Source: Pseudomonadota bacterium | Lineage (GTDB): Bacteria > Desulfobacterota > Desulfovibrionia > Desulfovibrionales > Desulfovibrionaceae | Assembly (NCBI GenBank): GCA_023460395.1 | Contig: JAEWQB010000017.1 | Coordinates: 1 to 64,000 of the forward strand | Reading direction: 5' to 3' | DNA: 64,000 nucleotides | Shown: positions 24,799-33,236 of the stretch, in pieces | Position numbering within the stretch: position 1 is the first letter of the stretch | How the letters are laid out: each line of letters starts with the position of its first letter | The notes under the pieces: model-generated | Database searches by the model: none | What the model saw: only the letters and a program-made list of their open reading frames with translations | Told to the model about the DNA's origin: nothing | Position numbers and translations under genes: made by a program

Positions 24799-24890
24799 AT
24801 TTGCCCGAACAGCCTGAATATTCTCCCTAATTGATTTCAAGAATCACTCCCATATCTTGCAACTGGGCTATAGATAGGGAGAATCTCACA

Positions 24891-24907
24891 CTGGCACGGT
24901 TTTGGTA
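24891..24907 (+). promoter_or_regulatory. Near-consensus sigma-54 promoter
   Basis: CTGGCAC-GGTTT-TGGTA has a perfect -24 box (CTGGCACGG). The -12 box reads TGGT where TTGC is expected, so the critical C is missing. It points into a stretch without a convincing coding frame. Confidence 0.4.
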
Positions 24908-24916
24908 TAGACGTTG

Positions 24917-25086
24917 GTGAAGGCACGGTCTGCCTTCGCCGGAAAGCCGCTCCGCATGGTTGGACAAAGTATGGAGAGGGCGTCCGGCACGCGCCGGGGG
25001 GGATACCCGGCATCGCATAACGCCCTACGCAAACGGTGTAGGGCTGAAAGAAACGCGCCGCCCCGGCATGCCGGGGCGGCGCGATG
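24917..25086 (+). ncRNA. Possible sigma-54-driven small RNA
   Basis: Downstream of the sigma-54-like promoter there is about 170 bp with no convincing ORF but two strong stems: GCCCTAC / GTAGGGC (25022-25044) and a 30-nt perfect palindrome (25054-25083). The second stem lacks a T-run on this strand and also serves cheV on the other strand. No known RNA family was recognised, so this is a hypothesis built on context. Confidence 0.2.
25045..25083 (-). terminator. Terminator of cheV
   Basis: A 30-nt perfect GC-rich palindrome lies at 25054-25083. On the minus strand it is followed by TTTCTTTC. It is 28 bp beyond the cheV stop codon. Confidence 0.8.
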
Positions 25087-25110
25087 TTGTTCTATCGCCG
25101 TTTGAGCGGG

Positions 25111-26052
25111 CTACAGCCCCTTGGACTCCAACAATTCCAGCATGCGGTCACTGAGACGTTGCAGGTCCGGCTTGGCGAACTGCACGTCCGCGCCTACGGA
25201 GCGGCCTTTGTGTTCCAGCTTTTCCGTGATCAACGATGAGAATAACGCCACAGGAAGCTCCCGCGTGGCGGGCGATTCCTTAATGCGTTTACAGAGGTTG
25301 TGTCCGTCCATCTGCGGCATTTCGATATCCGAAATGACTCCCTGCACATAGTCGGTAATGCTTCCCCCTTCCTCGGCGGCGCGGGACGCCTGCGCTTCCA
25401 AAAAGTCCCATGCGTCCCGTCCGTTCGTGAACTGCACCACACGAAAGTTGCACGCCTCCAGCAGGCTCTTCACCAGCCCGCGCACGCTGCCGGAATCGTC
25501 CGCATGCACGATAGTGTATGTTTTGTGCTGACGCTTGGCAGACGCGTTGGCATCCATACGGATAGCCAGCCCATGATCCAAATCCGCCACAATCATTTCC
25601 AGATCCAGCAAAAAAACAACACGCCCTTCAAGCTGAACCACACCAGTAATGGCATTGCGCGACGAGCGCTGCAAAAATTCACCGGGAGCTTCCACATCTT
25701 CCCAGCTCAACCGGTGAATCCGGTTGACACCGGAAACCTGAAAGGCCGTGACCACCCCATTAAATTCTGTAACGATAACTTTATGGTCTGCCGAGTCCAC
25801 ACGCGCGCGTTCCAGATAGATAGATAAATCCACCAGCGGGACAATACTCTCGTCCCTGTGCTTAAATGCCCCCACCACCGCAGGGTGCGGCATTTCCGGC
25901 ATGGCGGTCACGCGCTGCGCACGCAGTATTTCCAGCACCTTAGCCACGTTCACGCCATAGTGCGCACGGTAGCCATCGGTTTCATCCACAAAAAATTCTA
26001 CAACTTCCAGCTCATTAGTACCGGACTCCAGCAAAATATTGGTCTGAGACAT
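25111..26052 (-). CDS. cheV: CheV-type chemotaxis coupling protein (CheW plus receiver), 313 aa
   Basis: It couples chemoreceptors to CheA and tunes that coupling by phosphorylation. Residues about 10-165 form a CheW domain: ELEVVEFFVDE, HYGVNVAKVLEILR, MPEMPHPAVVGAFKHRDESIVPLVDLSIYL, and later ITGVVQLEGRVVFLLDLEMIV. Residues about 180-313 form a receiver with the acid pair (HADDS), the phosphoacceptor in GVISDIEMPQMDG and Lys in FAKPD, all intact. ATG codons occur in tandem at 26055 and 26052, with GGGGGA just upstream; I use the second. No che operon is adjacent, so it is an orphan coupling protein. A chemoreceptor gene lies elsewhere in the window at 34817. Confidence 0.95.
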   Translation of the reverse strand: MSQTNILLESGTNELEVVEFFVDETDGYRAHYGVNVAKVLEILRAQRVTAMPEMPHPAVVGAFKHRDESIVPLVDLSIYLERARVDSADHKVIVTEFNGVVTAFQVSGVNRIHRLSWEDVEAPGEFLQRSSRNAITGVVQLEGRVVFLLDLEMIVADLDHGLAIRMDANASAKRQHKTYTIVHADDSGSVRGLVKSLLEACNFRVVQFTNGRDAWDFLEAQASRAAEEGGSITDYVQGVISDIEMPQMDGHNLCKRIKESPATRELPVALFSSLITEKLEHKGRSVGADVQFAKPDLQRLSDRMLELLESKGL

Positions 26053-26353
26053 CATTCCCCCAAGGTTGGCATCATAACAACAACACCGGTCCCCGCCTCT
26101 CGTGTACCCCGTTTTTTCCAATAGAGAGTGTGTAGTTTGTCGGCATGACCCGGATGCGGAAGGACCATTGAAAGCGTATACCCAAACACAGTGTACCACA
26201 AGAGAATGTGAATTGTGACAAACCTTGTCGACGCGCATGTTCGCCACCAAGCGCCGCCTTGTCCCGATGGGGCAAACGCGCTATACCCGGCTCGGTTCTT
26301 TCCCCCTCTTACCCCGATGGCGGGCGACCGCGCCCAACCATCCACAATACCCC

Positions 26354-27526
26354 ATGCCGCAACGCCCCGATACCACAGCCGAACAAAACACGCCTCACTG
26401 TGCCAACTGTGGGGAAACCTCCGCGACAACCGCGCGACAATCAGGGCGGGGTAGCGCTGCGCCCTCCTCGCGGAAACGGACCTCGCGTCTTGCCCGCGTG
26501 TTGCCATTTATCCTTACCGCCATCGCCCTGCTACTTATCATGCGGCACGACTCCACTCTCCTGTCATGGGACAAGGCATGGCCCAAACTCATCGCACCGC
26601 TCATCCGCATGTTGTGTTACGTCGCTGCGGGTCTGGCTGTGGGGTTATTGGTAGAAGGTTTGGGATGGGGCGAATGGCTGGCACGTACAGTGCGCCCGCT
26701 CATGCGCTATGGCAAACTCCGCGACGAGTCCGGGACGGCATTTGTCACGGCATTTTTCTCCGGCACCGCAGCCAACGCCATGCTTATGAACTTCTGGCTC
26801 GACGGACGCATCTCCCGGAAAGAGATGCAACGCTCCTATCTCGTAAACACGGGTCTGCCTGTCTTTCTGCTGCACCTGCCCACGACATTTTTCCTTATCG
26901 TCCCCATGACCCGCGCAGCGGGGGTCGCGTACCTTACTATCAACGCCATTGCCGCGCTGCTTCGCACACTGGCGGTCCTCACGTGGACCCGAATACGCCC
27001 GGAAACCGCCACAGCAGAGGCAGGCACCGTACCGGATACGCACACCCCGGTTTCCCCGCCGGAGAGCCGCCCTAAAACACCGCTACGGCGCATTGCCACA
27101 GCATTTCGTAAGCGTTTCCGGCGTATTGTCACCATTACCGCGCCCATTTATTTCCTTATGTACGCACTGAACCAAACGGGCGTATTCGACCAGTTGCGCG
27201 ACGCGGCAGCCCGCTGGACCGTGGCGGGGCTGCTCCCTGTGGAGGCCGCCGGGGTGGTGGTCTTCGCCGTGGCTTCGGAATTCACTTCCGGTATCGCGGC
27301 CGCTGGCGCGTTATTGGATGCCGGTGCCCTTTCCACGCAGCAAGCGGTGCTGGCCCTTGTCTTAGGCACCATCGTGGCCACCCCCATCCGCGCGATACGC
27401 CACCAGCTTCCTTCCCACGCCGGTATTTTTACCCCCAAACTTGGCCTTATCATGCTTTTACAAAGCCAATGTCTGCGCATAGCCAGCCTGCTTCTTGTTA
27501 CATGGGCGTATCTGGCTCTAGCGTGA
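26354..27526 (+). CDS. Gate-domain (nucleoside-recognition type) inner-membrane protein, about 390 aa
   Basis: A polytopic membrane protein of unknown substrate. After a hydrophilic N-terminus there are about eight hydrophobic segments, with two halves carrying the Gate signature: AGLAVGLLVEGLGWGEWLAR, FVTAFFSGTAANAMLMNFWLDG and later GVVVFAVASEFTSGIAAAGALL, ending with AIRHQLPSHAGIFTPKLGLIM. Such proteins act in transport or spore/membrane processes in different organisms. The frame extends upstream to a TTG at 26225, but no good ribosome binding site is seen; I place the start at the ATG at 26354 with low confidence. It sits just before the cobalamin riboswitch but is outside its control. 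A link to corrinoid uptake is only positional. Confidence 0.7.
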   Translation: MPQRPDTTAEQNTPHCANCGETSATTARQSGRGSAAPSSRKRTSRLARVLPFILTAIALLLIMRHDSTLLSWDKAWPKLIAPLIRMLCYVAAGLAVGLLVEGLGWGEWLARTVRPLMRYGKLRDESGTAFVTAFFSGTAANAMLMNFWLDGRISRKEMQRSYLVNTGLPVFLLHLPTTFFLIVPMTRAAGVAYLTINAIAALLRTLAVLTWTRIRPETATAEAGTVPDTHTPVSPPESRPKTPLRRIATAFRKRFRRIVTITAPIYFLMYALNQTGVFDQLRDAAARWTVAGLLPVEAAGVVVFAVASEFTSGIAAAGALLDAGALSTQQAVLALVLGTIVATPIRAIRHQLPSHAGIFTPKLGLIMLLQSQCLRIASLLLVTWAYLALA

Positions 27527-27610
27527 ACGCCCACGCGAAGCGCATGCCGTCTTTCACAGCGCTTCCTCCAAGGCTCCGCTTGACCGCCAGCCCGGCCTCC
27601 CCTATTGTGC

Positions 27611-27776
27611 CACGGTTCAGGTGTCCTTCGGGACCGAACAGGGAATCCCGTGTAATTCGGGAGCGGACCCGCCGCCGTAACTCCTCATACAAGCCGTTTC
27701 CCCCGCGTGCCACTGGATATTCATAATCCGGGAAGGCCGGAAACGGTGGGACAAGCCGGAAGACCTGCCTGAATCA
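27611..27776 (+). promoter_or_regulatory. Cobalamin riboswitch aptamer
   Basis: Characteristic blocks appear in order: GGTTCAGGTGTCC, GGGAATCCCGTG, the core GGACCCGCCGCCGTAACTCC, CCACTGG, GGAAGGCCGG, and the B12-box-like AAGCCGGAAGACCTGCC. It controls the cbiK-btuCDF-cbiL-cbiQ operon with the terminator at 27884. Confidence 0.93.
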
Positions 27777-27883
27777 TTTTGGTGTGATCCCACGCATCGC
27801 CGTAGCGGCGATTCCACGGGATAAAGGCATCGCCCGCATGCACGGGGCTACTGCATTGCGGGTCAGGAAAGGAATAAATACGG

Positions 27884-27927
27884 AATTCCTTCCATGTGGT
27901 ATTGCGCATGGAAGGAATTTTTTCTTT
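27884..27927 (+). terminator. Terminator of the cobalamin riboswitch expression platform
   Basis: AATTCCTTCCATG pairs exactly with CATGGAAGGAATT around a 10-nt loop and is followed by TTTTTTCTTTC. It ends 36 bp before the cbiK start, so vitamin-bound aptamer would stop transcription here. Confidence 0.9.
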
Positions 27928-27962
27928 CCCCTATCCACGCCCCTGACGTTTGGAGGTTTCTC

Positions 27963-28865
27963 ATGCGTCGTTTCGCCACCCTGCGCCGCGCATCGCTTTC
28001 CCTCACGCTTCTGCTGTTATGTGTATCGCTCGCCATTCCCGCTTTCGCCGGATCTGGCGGCGGCCCGGCTCCCCGCAAAGGCATTCTTCTTGTCGCCTTC
28101 GGCACCACGGTACCCGAAGCCCGCGTTTCGCTGGATAAAATCGAAACGGCTGTTCGCAACGCGTTCCCTGATACGGAAGTACGCTGGGCTTACTCCGCCA
28201 AACAGGTGCGCAACACCGTGCGCAAAAACGAAGGAAAGGACATTCCTTCTCCGGCAGCGGCGCTGGCCCAGATGGGAGACGAAGGCTTCACCCACGTGGC
28301 TGTGCAGTCTCTGCAAACCATCCCCGGTGAAGAATACCACAACCTTCTGAAAACTGCGGAAGCGTTCAACGGCATGCCCAAAGGAACGCAGGTTGTCACC
28401 GTGGGTGTCCCCATGCTCTATTCTCCTGATGATATCGAAAAAGCCGCAACGGCCCTTGTTGCCGCTGCCCCTAAAGAGCGAAAGGCCGCCGAGGCGCTTG
28501 TCTTCATGGGCCACGGCACCCATCATTTTGGCAATATTTTCTATCCCGGCCTTCAGTTCTCCCTTTCCAAGGCAGACCCCAACACCTTCGTGGGCACCGT
28601 GGAAGGCACTCCGTCCCTTGATGACGTGGTGGCAACGCTTTCGGCCCGCAACATCCGCACAGTGTGGCTTATGCCCCTCATGGCTGTGGCGGGTGATCAC
28701 GCCCAAAACGACATGGCAGGCCCGGAAGATGACAGTTGGAAGAGCGTGCTGGAAAGCAAAGGGTTTACCGTGCACACAGTGCTCAAAGGCACTGGAGAGC
28801 ATGCCGCGCTGGCGGCGCTGTGGGTAGCACACCTGAAAGACGCCTTCGCCGAACTGGATAACTAA
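27963..28865 (+). CDS. cbiK: Periplasmic sirohydrochlorin cobaltochelatase (CbiK-P)
   Basis: It inserts Co(II) into sirohydrochlorin, an early step of anaerobic B12 synthesis; the Desulfovibrio form with a signal peptide is exported and can also bind heme. The first 29 residues are a Sec signal (MRRFATLRRASLSLTLLLL, then AIPAFA before GSGGG). The chelatase fold is marked by GILLVAFGTTVPEARVSLDKIE, MGHGTHHFGNIFYPGLQ with a catalytic His, and LMPLMAVAGDHAQNDMAG with the second His. At 300 aa the length is normal. The ATG at 27963 has GGAGG 7 nt upstream; an earlier ATG at 27894 lies inside the terminator stem and is rejected. It is first in the riboswitch operon. Confidence 0.96.
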   Translation: MRRFATLRRASLSLTLLLLCVSLAIPAFAGSGGGPAPRKGILLVAFGTTVPEARVSLDKIETAVRNAFPDTEVRWAYSAKQVRNTVRKNEGKDIPSPAAALAQMGDEGFTHVAVQSLQTIPGEEYHNLLKTAEAFNGMPKGTQVVTVGVPMLYSPDDIEKAATALVAAAPKERKAAEALVFMGHGTHHFGNIFYPGLQFSLSKADPNTFVGTVEGTPSLDDVVATLSARNIRTVWLMPLMAVAGDHAQNDMAGPEDDSWKSVLESKGFTVHTVLKGTGEHAALAALWVAHLKDAFAELDN

Positions 28866-28872
28866 CCGTTTT

Positions 28873-29988
28873 ATGGCCGACACCACCCGCCACACACACG
28901 GCTCTTCCCCAAAGGGCCTTGCGAAACGCCGCTCCCCTCTTCCTCTGCGGGGAGTGCCTCCACGTATACTCGCGATACTGGCGCTGGCGGTATGCGTGAT
29001 TTCGGTGGTGTCGGCCTGTTTTTTCGGCCCCATGGATATTCCCGCCCGTGATGTGCTGCGCCTGCTCACCGCCCATTGTACCGGCGCGGAGTCCAGCCTT
29101 GCCAAAGAACTTGGCCCCGCCGCCTCTGTTGTCGTCTGGGACATTCGCATGAGCCGGACCCTGCTGGCCCTGCTCACGGGCGGCGCTTTAGCCGTGGCGG
29201 GGGCCGTGTTTCAGGGCATTCTGCGCAACCCGCTGGCAGATCCGTTCACTCTGGGGGTTTCCAGCGGAGCGGCGTTTGGCGCGTCACTCGCCATTATGCT
29301 AGGGTTTACCGGCACCCTAATTCCCGGCGTAGGTTCCCTTCCCGCCGCCGCGCTGGGAGGGGCACTGCTGGCCCTTACCGCCGTGATTCTGCTGGGACGC
29401 TCTGGTGGCAGGCTGCGCCGGGAAACCCTTGTTCTGGCTGGAGTGGTTGTGGCGACATTCCTCGCCGCGCTCATTTCTCTGGTCAAATCCTTGGACGAAG
29501 AGTCCGTGGCGTCCATCGTGTTCTGGATTATGGGGAGCCTGCAAGGCCGGGGCTGGCAAGAAGTTGCTTTGATGTTTCCATGGCTGACGGTGGGAGGTTT
29601 GCTCATCTGGCGTTATTCCCGTGAGCTGGACATTCTCGCCCTTGGTGACACACAGGCCCGGCAACTCGGCATGAACGCGGACCGCGTGCGCTTATGGCTG
29701 CTGGTGGGCGCAAGCATGCTCACCGGGGCCGCTGTGGCTGTTTCCGGTGTAATCGGATTTGTGGGACTAGTAGTGCCGCATCTTGTGCGCATGGCGCAGG
29801 GAGGCGAGCACCGCCCGTTGCTTGTCACCGCCGCGCTCTGCGGCGGGGTGCTGCTGCTCTGGTCCGACGTGGCTGCGCGCACCCTCCTGCCCGGCGGGGC
29901 GGAACTGCCCGTGGGCGTGGTCACCGCCTTACTGGGCGGCCCATTTTTCTGCCTTCTGCTACGCCACCGCGCCCGGACCGACTCATGA
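28873..29988 (+). CDS. btuC: FecCD/BtuC-type ABC transporter permease, 371 aa
   Basis: The membrane subunit of a vitamin B12 or siderophore-type importer. About ten helices are visible, with family motifs RMSRTLLALLTGGALAVAGAVFQGILRNPLADPFTLGVSSGAAFGA near residues 92-135, WIMGSLQGRGW, and the C-terminal AVSGVIGFVGLVVPHLVRMAQGGEHR, which docks on the ATPase. It starts 8 bp after cbiK and overlaps the ATPase start by 4 bp. Riboswitch control and the neighbouring cobalt chelatase argue for a corrinoid or tetrapyrrole cargo; sequence alone does not separate this from heme or siderophore permeases. Confidence 0.93.
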   Translation: MADTTRHTHGSSPKGLAKRRSPLPLRGVPPRILAILALAVCVISVVSACFFGPMDIPARDVLRLLTAHCTGAESSLAKELGPAASVVVWDIRMSRTLLALLTGGALAVAGAVFQGILRNPLADPFTLGVSSGAAFGASLAIMLGFTGTLIPGVGSLPAAALGGALLALTAVILLGRSGGRLRRETLVLAGVVVATFLAALISLVKSLDEESVASIVFWIMGSLQGRGWQEVALMFPWLTVGGLLIWRYSRELDILALGDTQARQLGMNADRVRLWLLVGASMLTGAAVAVSGVIGFVGLVVPHLVRMAQGGEHRPLLVTAALCGGVLLLWSDVAARTLLPGGAELPVGVVTALLGGPFFCLLLRHRARTDS

Positions 29989-30767
29989 TAACCTTGCGCA
30001 ATGCCACCTGCGGTCATGCCGGAACTCCCGTGCTGCACGACGTGACACTCCGCATCGCGCCGGGCGAAATGGTCGGCCTGCTCGGCCCCAACGGGAGCGG
30101 CAAAACCACACTGCTGCTCACGCTTTCCAGCGTGCTCCCGCTGATTTCCGGCTCGTTGCGGATACACGGGCAGCCCGCGGAGCAACTTTCTGCCCCGGAA
30201 CGCGCCCGGCTGCTGGCCTCTGTGCCGCAGCGCACGGGAGAGATTCCGACAATAAAAGCCTTCGCCCTTGTGCTCATGGGCCGGTACCCGCATATTTCTT
30301 TCTGGGGGGGCTATACCGCCCAAGACCGGGATGTCGCCATGGCAGCCATGCGCGAAACGGGAACCGCGCATCTGGCGGACCGCCCGGCACATATGCTCTC
30401 CGGGGGGGAACTGCAACGGGTGTTCATCGCCCGTGCGCTGGCGCAAAACACCCAGTGCCTTTTGCTGGATGAGGCAACCTCCGGGCTGGACATTGCCCGT
30501 AAAGTGGAAATATTCGACCTGCTCCGCCAACGGCACGCCACCGGCACCACGATTATCAGCGCCATCCACGACCTCAACCTCGCAGCACTCTACTGCCAGC
30601 GCCTTATCCTGCTCAAACAGGGACGCATTGCCGTGGATGGTCCCGTGTGCACGGTTTTTACCGAAGCTGTGCTCTCAGACATATATGAAACCCGCATCCG
30701 TCTCTATTACCACCCCACCACGGGGACACCGCAGGCCTGTTTGGTCCCCGGCGGAGACATCGCATGA
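29985..30767 (+). CDS. btuD: ABC transporter ATP-binding protein (BtuD/FecE type), 260 aa
   Basis: The cytoplasmic ATPase of the importer. Walker A is GPNGSGKTT near residue 37, the Q-loop is VPQRTGEIP, the signature is LSGGELQRVFIARAL, Walker B is CLLLDEATSGLD and the switch His is in SAIHDLN. All are intact. ATGA overlaps link it to the permease before it and the binding protein after it. The start is the ATG at 29985, although the frame is open much further upstream in sequence that belongs to the permease. Confidence 0.95.
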   Translation: MITLRNATCGHAGTPVLHDVTLRIAPGEMVGLLGPNGSGKTTLLLTLSSVLPLISGSLRIHGQPAEQLSAPERARLLASVPQRTGEIPTIKAFALVLMGRYPHISFWGGYTAQDRDVAMAAMRETGTAHLADRPAHMLSGGELQRVFIARALAQNTQCLLLDEATSGLDIARKVEIFDLLRQRHATGTTIISAIHDLNLAALYCQRLILLKQGRIAVDGPVCTVFTEAVLSDIYETRIRLYYHPTTGTPQACLVPGGDIA

Positions 30768-31702
30768 CACACTACTTTCACACACAATACGTGAGGATAG
30801 GGAGCATACTCCCCCTGTTCTTCTTGCTGCTCGGTACGCCCGTCGCGCAAGGGGCCTCTATTTCTCTCACCGACGATACGGGCCGCGCCATAACCTTACC
30901 CGCGCCAGCCCGGAAAATTATTGCCCTGTACGGCGGGTTCAATGAAATTCTCGCCGCCATGGGGTTGGAAAACAGGCTCATCGCCCGTACTAATGCGGAC
31001 ACAGAACCACCCTCCATTCGCACGCTGCCCGCAGTGGGCACCCACATGCGGCCCAACCCGGAACTCATTGCCGGTTTAGGGCCAGACTGTATTCTCCAAC
31101 TGGGCGGACGGACTCAGGCAATGGAGACAGGACTCGCGCTGGAGCGGCTGGGCCTGCCTGTGATATTTTTTCAACCTTCCAATTTTACAGAACTATTCGA
31201 CGTTATCCGCCGTATTGGCACTATAACGGGCGAACCGGACCGGGCAGACCAACTCATTGCCACCATGCGTGGTCGGTTACAGGCCGTGGCACAAGCCGTT
31301 CAGGCCGAAAAAGATCACCATATCCCCTCTGTTTTCTTTGAGGTGCGCTACCCAAACCTCCTCGGCGCGGGCGCTACCTCCATTGTCACAGACATTATCC
31401 GCCATGCCGGAGGTAACAATGTCCTGCAATCAGACACCAAATTTGTCCGCCTGAACGAGGAAGAATTATTGCGCCTGAACCCGGAAATATATGTGGTTCA
31501 GCGCGGCCCTATGAACCCGGAAAGCCCTCTGCCCGCGGAACGTCCGCACTTCCGCACCCTGCGCGCCGTTACCGACGGCAACGTACTCGTTGTGGACGAA
31601 CATATTTTTTCCCGCCCCGGTCCCCGCGCCACCGAGGCCGTGGAGCAACTTGCCCGGTTCCTGCACCCGCAGGCGTTTTCCCCTTCACCCCACACCCGTT
31701 AG
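30764..31702 (+). CDS. btuF: Periplasmic binding protein (BtuF-like), 312 aa
   Basis: It delivers the ligand to BtuCD. An N-terminal Sec signal (IGSILPLFFLLLGTPVAQGA) is followed by the class III binding fold: SLTDDTGRAITLPAPARKIIALYGGFNEILAAMG, then AVGTHMRPNPELIAGLGPDCIL, and the long backbone helix region PVIFFQPSNFTELFDVIRRIGTITGE. The length is normal. The first 4 bases overlap btuD. There is no lipobox, so it is probably soluble in the periplasm. The ligand may be cobalamin, cobinamide or another corrinoid. Confidence 0.9.
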   Translation: MTHYFHTQYVRIGSILPLFFLLLGTPVAQGASISLTDDTGRAITLPAPARKIIALYGGFNEILAAMGLENRLIARTNADTEPPSIRTLPAVGTHMRPNPELIAGLGPDCILQLGGRTQAMETGLALERLGLPVIFFQPSNFTELFDVIRRIGTITGEPDRADQLIATMRGRLQAVAQAVQAEKDHHIPSVFFEVRYPNLLGAGATSIVTDIIRHAGGNNVLQSDTKFVRLNEEELLRLNPEIYVVQRGPMNPESPLPAERPHFRTLRAVTDGNVLVVDEHIFSRPGPRATEAVEQLARFLHPQAFSPSPHTR

Positions 31703-31715
31703 AGAGAACCGTTCC

Positions 31716-32462
31716 ATGTCTCACAGTACCGCCCCCGCAGCCGGACACCTCGGCACCCCCGGAATACTCTATGGCATTGGCGTTGGCCCCGGCGATCCCG
31801 ACCTGCTGACCCTGAAAGCCGCCAAATTGCTTGGAGGTGTGGACGTTATTTTTTCCGCAGCCTCCACTAAAAACGACTATTCCACTGCCTATTCCATTGC
31901 CCTGCCGCACCTGCGGCCCGATGTGCGCACGGTAACGCTGGGATTTCCCATGACCCGCGACCGCGCGGTGCAGCAGGCCGCATGGCAGGCCAATGCCGAA
32001 ACCGTGGCACGCGAACTGGACGCAGGACAGACCGGGGCCTTTCTCACCTTGGGCGACCCGCTTATATATTCTACCTTTGGATATTTGATGCGCACCCTGC
32101 TTGCCATCCGCCCCGCAGCACACATAGAGGTGATTCCCGGTATCACGTCCTATCAGGCATCCGCCGCACGCACCCGCACCGTGCTTTGCGAGGCAGAAGA
32201 AAACCTGCTGCTGCTTTCCGGCGTCAGCAATGAAGACGGGTTACGGGACGCCCTGCGCCGGGCGGACAACTGTGTTATCCTGAAAACATACAAGAACTTC
32301 ACGGCCCTGCGCGGTATTTTGGAAGATACGAATCGGGCGGAGGAAGCAGTGTTCATTTCCCGGTTGGGGATGGAGGGCGAAGCCATTTTTCAGGACATTG
32401 CCAACGCGCCGGAAAAACCGCACTATTTTTCCCACATGCTGATCCCTAAAAAACGCATATAA
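31716..32462 (+). CDS. cbiL: Cobalt-precorrin-2/precorrin-2 C20-methyltransferase
   Basis: An SAM-dependent tetrapyrrole methylase that adds the C20 methyl group in corrin ring synthesis. It has the signature ILYGIGVGPGDPDLLTLKAAKLL at the start, FLTLGDPLIYSTFGYL in the middle and EVIPGITSYQASAARTRTVL, followed by VILKTYKN. The 248-aa length fits CobI/CbiL. It starts 13 bp after btuF with AGAGAG upstream. The anaerobic pathway form (cobalt first) is expected because CbiK is in the same operon. Confidence 0.95.
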   Translation: MSHSTAPAAGHLGTPGILYGIGVGPGDPDLLTLKAAKLLGGVDVIFSAASTKNDYSTAYSIALPHLRPDVRTVTLGFPMTRDRAVQQAAWQANAETVARELDAGQTGAFLTLGDPLIYSTFGYLMRTLLAIRPAAHIEVIPGITSYQASAARTRTVLCEAEENLLLLSGVSNEDGLRDALRRADNCVILKTYKNFTALRGILEDTNRAEEAVFISRLGMEGEAIFQDIANAPEKPHYFSHMLIPKKRI

Positions 32463-32498
32463 TAGCCTGCTTTCCCCGGCGTCATAAGGAATCGCCAC

Positions 32499-33236
32499 AT
32501 GCCGCAGCCCTCTTCACATTATAGTCTCGCCACACTGGACCCCCGCGTAAAAATTCTGCTTACAACGGGTTACGGTATTTTGGCGTGGCATCTTTCCCCC
32601 GTGGCACTGGGCATTGCGGGAGGTGGGCTTGGAGTGGTGTGCGCCCGTGCGGGTTTCTTTTCCCGTGCGCACTGGCCCACCCTGCGATATTACCTGCTGT
32701 TTGTGCTTTTCTGGGCGGGACTTAAGTTCGCACTGGATTGCACGCCGCTTCTGACCTCTTCCCACCTCGCTGGCAGTCTGCTACGCGATGCCGCGATGCA
32801 GGCGGGGTTGCTGGCGGGACGGCTCTGTTTTCTTATCGCGCTGGGCCTGCTGCTGGCGTTTACCACGTCCACCCGGCAGTTGGGTTTGGCTCTCGCGTGG
32901 TTCCTGCGCCCCGTACTTGGCAAACACGCGTGGCAACCGGCTCTTTCGCTGGCCTTGATGATTCACTTTCTCCCCCTCGTGCAGAACACCATCGCGCAAG
33001 TCCGCGCGGCAATGCTCCTCCGCGCCCCCAAGCGTTCCCGTTGGGAACGGTTCCTGCTGGTGCCGCAGGCCGTGTTGCGCATACTGGCGCAAAAGGTATG
33101 GACGCAGACCGTCGCCGTGGCGGCGCGGCGTTTGGACCGAGCAGAGGCGTGGAGTCCCAACTTCCCCCCCCAGCCCATGACGTGGGGGGGGGGAATACTT
33201 TGTGCCGCATGCGGCGGGGGCCTTCTGCTTTTGTAA
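32499..33236 (+). CDS. cbiQ: ECF-type transporter transmembrane component (CbiQ family), 245 aa
   Basis: A T-component of energy-coupling-factor importers, here most likely for cobalt. Around five helices are visible, and the two diagnostic Ala-Arg-Gly-like coupling motifs are present as variants: AAMLLRAPKRSR and VAARRLDRAE in the C-terminal part, which contact the ATPases. The neighbouring A-component (CbiO) and S-component (CbiM/N) are not in the window, so it must pair with subunits encoded elsewhere or be a leftover. It is the last gene of the riboswitch operon, 36 bp after cbiL. Confidence 0.85.
   Translation: MPQPSSHYSLATLDPRVKILLTTGYGILAWHLSPVALGIAGGGLGVVCARAGFFSRAHWPTLRYYLLFVLFWAGLKFALDCTPLLTSSHLAGSLLRDAAMQAGLLAGRLCFLIALGLLLAFTTSTRQLGLALAWFLRPVLGKHAWQPALSLALMIHFLPLVQNTIAQVRAAMLLRAPKRSRWERFLLVPQAVLRILAQKVWTQTVAVAARRLDRAEAWSPNFPPQPMTWGGGILCAACGGGLLLL

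Noticed and set aside
27894..27962. An upstream ATG that would extend CbiK by 23 residues
   Set aside because: It lies inside the riboswitch terminator stem, lacks a ribosome binding site, and would bury the signal peptide.
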